A DNA stretch of 64,000 nt, taken from the NCBI RefSeq assembly GCF_000182925.2, contig NC_026506.1, positions 4,030,001 through 4,094,000 on the forward strand, given 5' to 3'. A program made the position numbers and the translations under genes. The notes beneath the pieces are model-generated. The model had not been told where the DNA came from. It made no database searches and saw nothing but the letters and a program-made list of their open reading frames with translations. Of this stretch, positions 58,301 through 64,000 are shown in pieces (the first letter of the stretch is position 1; every line of letters begins with the position of its first letter). Source of the stretch: Neurospora crassa OR74A. Taxonomy: Eukaryota > Ascomycota > Sordariomycetes > Sordariales > Sordariaceae.

Positions 58301-61300
58301 GGTTCAACATCAACCACAACCGGGAGGAGTACGAGCGTCCGGACTTGGTAGCGGGGCTGTACAGCTATCCCTGGACTAGGCAGTCGTATTGGGCCGAGAG
58401 CAGGATTACAAGGCAGCATCGGTTGAAGCCATTCCCGAGACATGATTTGTTGGGCGTCCTGGCAGATTGGAGTTCAGATATAGAGCCTACCTGGAGGAAT
58501 GTGTTGAGTGGAGGGGTCTTACCTTGGTTGAAGGACTATGCTGTCCAAGGTCAGGGTCAAAGACGGAGGACGGTCTTCCCAGTGTCGGGGTTTGTGGCCA
58601 TGGTGGTGGAGGCGGCGTGGCAGCTGCATTTGATGAGGCTAGAGGGGGATGCAAGCAAGTTTGAGGTTAAAGACCTGAGAGTGCAGGAGCAGTTGTGGCT
58701 GGAGGATGAGGAGAAGGAGTACGAGGTGCTGCTTACCATCCGGCCTGGCGACGATACTGGCCGGCAAGACTCGTTTCGAATCACCTCGTTTGAGGAGAGT
58801 CGCGGGTGGCGTGAGCATTGCACAGGTTTTGTCAAGGCTGACTCTACCTCGCCTGTCCGCCAGCCTCTCGGCTTGTCAAGGCCGCGGGCGCAGTCTCATC
58901 CCAAGACTGTAACCTTCGGCGAGGACACTGTCACCTCCGCCTCTTCCGTAGATGGACAGTCCGACTCCGCATCCGGTTCTTCATCTCCAAAACCCGCTTC
59001 ATCCTCGGCCTCAGACAGTGGCTCCACATACGTTGATAATACCACCGAAGCAGACGCGCCAGCCGCCCAGGCCCAATGTTCAACAACCCCCGGCACACCT
59101 CCCTGCTCCGGGCACCGCGCCTCTGCCTCCGCTTCCCTTGACAAGAAGAAGCTCGAACAGAAGCTTGAGCACGCGAGGGCCACACACCCGCATAATTTGG
59201 AGCTTCACTCGAGCGAGACCATCTACGGTCACCTGGCTTCCTCCGTCGGTGCTCAATACCCCAGCAGTTTCAAGACTTTGACGGAGGTGACAGCGAATGA
59301 AAACACCGCTGCGGCTAACTGTGTGGTGAGAGAGACCAAAACGGAGATGCCGTTGGGCCATGAGACTGGGTACAGAATTCATCCAGCGCTGTTGGATGAG
59401 CTGCTGCAGCTTCCTTTGTTGAGTTTGGGCGCCGGGATGCAAGATAAGTCCACTGGAACGTCGTACTTGCCGGCAGCGATCAGACACTTGACTATCAGGT
59501 CGCGATGGAAGAAGAAGCCCGGTCAAACCTTTTGCGCTCACTCTGGTGTCGAGAACAGCAGCAAGGGGCGTGATGCAAGTTTCATGATCGAAGCCTTTAC
59601 TTCCCCAGGCTCCACGACCGCGGCGATTTCGATCGCTGGGCTGCAGTTTGAGAGTCTGGAAGCTGAAAAGGAGGAAAGTGGTGGGCCAAGGGAGTTGTGC
59701 TTCCAGGTGAGATGGGAGGAGTTCAAGACTGAAAACAGGGCCGACGCCGATAATTCGGATGATAACATGGCCGATACAAAAGAACCAGAAGACAAGTCCA
59801 CTTCCAACATAGCAATCATAACCGAAATGCCCAATCCCGACACATCTCCACTGATTAAAGCTGTCTATAACCAGATTCAGAAGCGGACAGGAAAGCAGGC
59901 ACGGATCTCTTCCATACAAAAGATCACCGACTTCACCAAATCCTTCTTCCTGGTTCTCTCCGAACTCGACCAATCCCTCGTCAGCTCCCTCACGACCCAG
60001 AACCCTGCTGCAGAAGAGCAACTGAACCAGATCAGAAAACTTTTGACCACGTCGGCGGGACTGCTCTGGGTAACCCGCGGCGCAACCCGCTTCCCGACTT
60101 CCCCAAACTCCAACATGGCTCTAGGTCTGTTGAGGACGGCGAGGAGTGAAGCTTCGGCGGTTGCTGCTGCATTGGATTTGGATCCTGAATCGAGACTTTC
60201 TGCTGAACAGCAAGCCAACCTGATTCTTCAGGCATTCAGCCGGTCTGTCCTCTCCTCCTCTTCTGCCGCCCACGACGAGAACGATTCCGAAACCGCCGAG
60301 CTAGAATTCGCCGAGGAGCAGGGCAAGCTGTACGTCCCAAGGCTGGAGCCTGATCCGCAGCTCAACCTTGAAATCTCCCGCGAACTTGGTCCCTCCATCC
60401 CATATACACAATATTTCCACCAAGAATCTCCCGAGCTCAACGGACTGAGGCAACTAGAGCTTGCACCCAGCCATGGGTCCAAGGGTAACATGCATCACCT
60501 CCATTTTGAAGACCGCCCCGAGACTGTCTTGAAAGACGACGAGGTAGAGATCCTGGTAGCGGCAAGCGTGATTACACTTGATGATGTCGACTACATCCAG
60601 CATGACGCGTCCCAACACCACCACATCGCGAGGGGCTGTTCCGGCACCATCTCCCGTGTTGGCAAGGGGGTTCATGAGGTCGCTATCGGCGCCCGCGTCT
60701 GTGCCCTAGCGGAGGGCCGGTTCGGCACGCACGCCCGAGCAAAGGTAACCAGCGTGGTGCCGCTGAACAGCAACATCACGCCCGAAGTAGGCGCCGGGAT
60801 TCCGGTTTATGTCGCTCGCGCGTGGCGAGCCCTCGTCACCCTCGGTCGCGTACACAAAGGCACCAAATTGATGATTCAGCTGTCCGGGCCGACGAGCGTC
60901 GCTGCGGTGGAAATTGCCAAATCCTTGGGCGCAGATACGTGGGTGTATGTCACCAACGACGTTGAAGCCGATGCGGCGCGGAAGTTGGGCTTTGCGGGAG
61001 AAAAGGTCTTGGATGAGCGAAGCATTTACATCCGAAGAAAGCTGGATGAAGCCACCGGCGGGACAGGGTTCGAGGTGATCTTGACGGTGTCGGGGGGCAG
61101 AAATAATGGAGGCGAAAGCGAAGCCTGGCAGTGCCTAGCTGACTTTGGCCGGTTGGTAGAGATCAGGGCATCGGGGACGCAGAGTTCGAGGCCGCAATTG
61201 GGCGCTAACGCGACGTTTGTGAGCATCGACATGGTCAGCTTGACTGTGGGCAGGCCGCAGGAGATGCAAGAGACTTTGGTGGCCGTCATGCAAAAGCTGG

Positions 61301-62690
61301 AGAAGGGAGAGTTCCAGCCGCCGACCAAGACGCATGTCTATAAGGTGTCTGAACTATCAGCGGCGCTGGAGTGGGTGAAAGGGGGCATGACAGTGTATCC
61401 CGTTGTGGTGGCTGCTGGAGAGAAAGATCAGGTCAAAGTATGTCATCGCTGGAGGTGCTTGTCAGTTTGAGCAAGTGGCTAACGAGCAACAGGCAACATA
61501 CCGCAAGTCAAGGGGGATCTTCCGGAGAGATGGTACTCATATCATCATTGGTGGCACCGGCGGCCTCGGTCGATCGATGGCCAAGTACATGGCTGAGCAT
61601 GGTGCCCGGCACATTGTCCTGCTGTCGAGAAGCGGCGGAGGAAGGGAAATGGCTGAACAGCTGGAGAAGGAGATTGCTTGCCCTGATCTGCACATCCGGG
61701 TGGAGAAGTGCGACGCGAGCGATGAACGGCAAGTGCGCGAGTTGGTGATAGACTGCGCTCGAGAGTTGCCCAGTATTTGTGGTGTCATCCACGCCGCCAT
61801 GGTGTTGAGGGTATGTTGTGACCCGTCCCCTGTTTGCCTTGTACGTCAACCCAGCTAACAGAACCCAGGACGTTCTCCTCGAAAGCATGTCCTTTTCCGA
61901 CTTTACCCAAGTCATCCAGCCCAAATTTGCTGGGGCCTGGAATGTGCACAACGTCCTGTCAGATACAGGTGCCAACCTCGACTACTTTGTTGTTCTATCC
62001 TCGGCCGCTGGTATCCTGGGCTCGCGTGGCCAGGGCGCCTACGCAGCAGCGAATACGTTCCTCGACTCGTTTGTGCAATATCGTGTGCGCAACGGCCTAC
62101 CAGGCACCTCGCTCGACCTCACAGCCGTCACCGACGCCGGATACCTCGCCGAGAACGCTGAGCGGCAGGACGACATCATGCGCAACTTTGGCAACGAGAC
62201 CGTCTCGGAGCAAGAAGTGCTCGCCTTGTTGTCTGCCGCGGTCCGCGGGGTCAGCCCGGCCCAAGTCCTCACCGGGCTCAAGCTACACGTTCAGGCGGAT
62301 GGGTCGTGGCCGTACTATGCCTCGGACGCGCGCTTCACTCAACTCAAAGCCGAGGCTCTGGCGGCCGCTGAGCGTGAAGGCCACGTTCCCAAAGCCGCAG
62401 CGTCTGCGGGCAATGCCTTCCGGGCAGCCAAGACGGACGAGGAGGCCATGGCGATTGCGGGCCAGGGCATTCTCCAGAAGCTGTCGGATGTGTTGACGAT
62501 TGATGTGGCAAACCTGGACGCGACGAGGAACATTACGAGTTACGGGTTGGATTCCTTGACGGCCATCGAGTTGAGGAACTGGATTGCCAAGGAGTTACGG
62601 GCCAATCTGCAGATCTTGGAGCTGTTGAGCAGCGGGACGGTGAATGATTTGGCGGCGATTATTGTGCAGAAGACGAGGGCCGGAACATGA
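55380..62690 (+). CDS. Type I iterative polyketide synthase, KS-AT-DH*-ER*-KR-ACP (4 exons)
   Basis: Predicted 2,346-residue megasynthase. Exons are 55380-55722, 55880-61437, 61493-61810 and 61869-62690; donors are GTTCGT, GTATGT and GTATGT. Domains in order: KS (about 28-455; Cys200 in DTACSSS, His336 in EAHGTGT, His376 in NVGHLE), AT (about 555-860; Ser648 in GHSSGE), DH (about 968-1375), structural pseudo-KR (about 1420-1560), ER (about 1650-1968), KR (about 1968-2250; GGTGGLG, LSSAAG, GAYAAAN) and ACP (Ser2302 in GLDSL). There is no methyltransferase and no thioesterase. Two domains look dead: the DH has WLKDY where WLxDH carries the catalytic His (Tyr1001), although Asp1287 in HPALLDELLQ remains, and the ER has LSGPTSVAAV in place of the GGVGQ-type NADPH motif. 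A Ser/Ala-rich insert interrupts the DH. The product is therefore probably a hydroxylated chain; release may depend on the FSH1 hydrolase at 50.6-52.0 kb. Confidence 0.93.
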
Positions 62691-64000
62691 TTTGTATGCT
62701 CGGCGGGTTTTTGATTATGGGAGGACAAGTCATGATACCACTCAGGAATAGACTGCCGATTCCGTTCTCTCGGCAGTCGCTTCACAGAAACCAGTATGTC
62801 GGCCATTGGTGTTTGTTTGGTCGCGGCGAATCGTGACGAGCACTGGTCAAACAGCAAGGAGACGGAAGGGAAGGAAAATATGTAGATTTTTGATTGATTG
62901 CTTGGTTGGCTGCCAGGAAGAACTTGAACTGTCGAGGGGGGAGAAGGAACCTGGAATGTCTGCTTCGACGAGAAGAGCACTCCTTTGATAGAAGTTGGGT
63001 TGGCCACGACTGCCACAGCGGGCGATGGGAGAAAGGTGGTTCTGTCTGATATTTGATCACATGTTGATAGCCAGGCAAGTAGAGCTGGGTGAAACCGAGG
63101 TGGTTGTTGTAGAGTTTCGGTCAGAATAGCGACACGTTTCAGTTCATTTTTCGTCGGTTGCCTGGTGTCGAGTGATGATGAGGTTGACCAGAGTAACTGA
63201 AGTAGTTAGTTGTTGCAAGGTAGAAGTGGGTTGAAGCGACAAACAGCCGGGCATACTGTGTAGGTTGAGGCCTGATGCAGGGGCATGGTGCCCAGCCAGA
63301 TCATGCAAAGTGCCCTCTGGCAGTCTGTTAGTGCAAACCTCGTTTTTTCCACCAAGTTTCGCCGCTACGGCAGTTGCTTTGCTAACACTGCCACATTTCC
63401 TCTCGGCTGGCTCCGATCACCCCGCCAATCATCAGAGGTACGTAGGTACTTAACTGAAGTAAGTTGCCCCTGTATCAAAGCGCCGCGGCCAATGGAGAAC
63501 TCGCTCCAGCCAAGCAAAACACGAGAACAGTCAAATCACGAGCGATGGAAATGCACGGCCAAGCGCCCAAAGACCATCTGAAACACGAACCTTTAACTGT
63601 ACCTACTCTCAGATTTCCATTTTTGGGTGTCGACAACAGAACATTCCATGGGGAAATTCTGAGAACCAGAGGCAACCCCGGGTCAAGAGACTCGAGAGGC
63701 CGCCGTCTGCAAAGCCCGGTTCCCGTCCAGACCCTCCGCTCCATTCATATCATACTAACAATATCCACTGTTGCCCGCTGTTTCAAACAGTGGCTGGGCT
63801 GGGCTGCTCCACGGGCGGCAGTTCATCACAACTTCTTGAACTCCAGCAACTCCGAGCAAAGTCCAGTCTGTTTCCGACTCGCGATACTTCCACATCCATA
63901 ACACACTCACCGACTCGAGTCAGTCTGCTACTACTTACACACTCAGAAACCCGAACCCGACTCGACTGTCCTTCTGACCAGCCCAACCGTCGTCACCGTT
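62691..64000. other. Downstream spacer to right edge
   Basis: Contains the 3' region of the PKS gene. No tailoring enzyme, transporter or regulator is visible in this 1.3 kb, and the frames present (up to 158 codons) show no family motif. The last 300 bases are C/T-rich and may be the leader of a gene beyond the window. Confidence 0.45.

Noticed and set aside
1-64000. CRISPR arrays, bacterial operons, rRNA genes
   Set aside because: No regularly spaced repeats of that kind, no ribosomal RNA signature, and the gene structure is fungal with introns.

Overview
The window is nuclear DNA of a filamentous ascomycete, most likely a member of the Sordariales close to Neurospora or Sordaria. The evidence is short introns with GTRNGT donors and CTAAC-type branch sites, long gene-poor spacers peppered with TACC/TAGG and poly-pyrimidine runs, fungal-only families (2EXR, FSH1, fungal MHYT, fungal Myb-like), and one transposon whose interior is extremely TpA-rich and full of stops, the mark of repeat-induced point mutation (RIP). 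The genus is inferred from style and is not proven.

Layout. 1-12 kb: two short C2H2 zinc-finger genes on the minus strand (1464-2360 and 9323-10074) with a small conserved gene between them (6201-6626), in long spacers that hold several uncatalogued repeats. 12.6-14.9 kb: a decayed element or pseudogene on the minus strand, then a compact 385-bp MITE. 18.4-19.5 kb: a third C2H2 gene on the plus strand. 21.7-23.2 kb: an RNase H-fold protein with a very charged insertion. 26.2-28.2 kb: two divergently transcribed 2EXR (F-box-like) paralogues, then tRNA-Trp(CCA). 30.3-32.7 kb: a trypsin/V8-like serine protease with a long helical, internally repeated C-terminal half. 35-36.2 kb: a Myb-like, lysine-rich nuclear protein. 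37.4-40.8 kb: a complete-ended but RIP-ruined Mutator-like element (MULE) lying 45 bp upstream of a Nudix hydrolase gene (40.8-42.2 kb). 42.7-46.4 kb: a large MHYT-domain membrane sensor. 48-49.5 kb: a long open frame of unknown nature. 50.6-52.0 kb: an FSH1-type serine hydrolase. 55.4-62.7 kb: a type I polyketide synthase of about 2,346 residues.

How they work together. The FSH1 hydrolase and the PKS, about 3.3 kb apart and divergent, look like a minimal polyketide locus. The synthase keeps KS, AT, KR and ACP motifs, but its DH has Tyr in place of the catalytic His and its ER has lost the glycine-rich NADPH motif, so its product should be much less reduced than its domain order suggests. The three C2H2 genes share an intron placement and finger type and appear to be a small local family. 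The other genes look like independent housekeeping, signalling or accessory genes. All splice models were built by eye from splice signals and frame continuity; every multi-exon model given sums to a whole number of codons.
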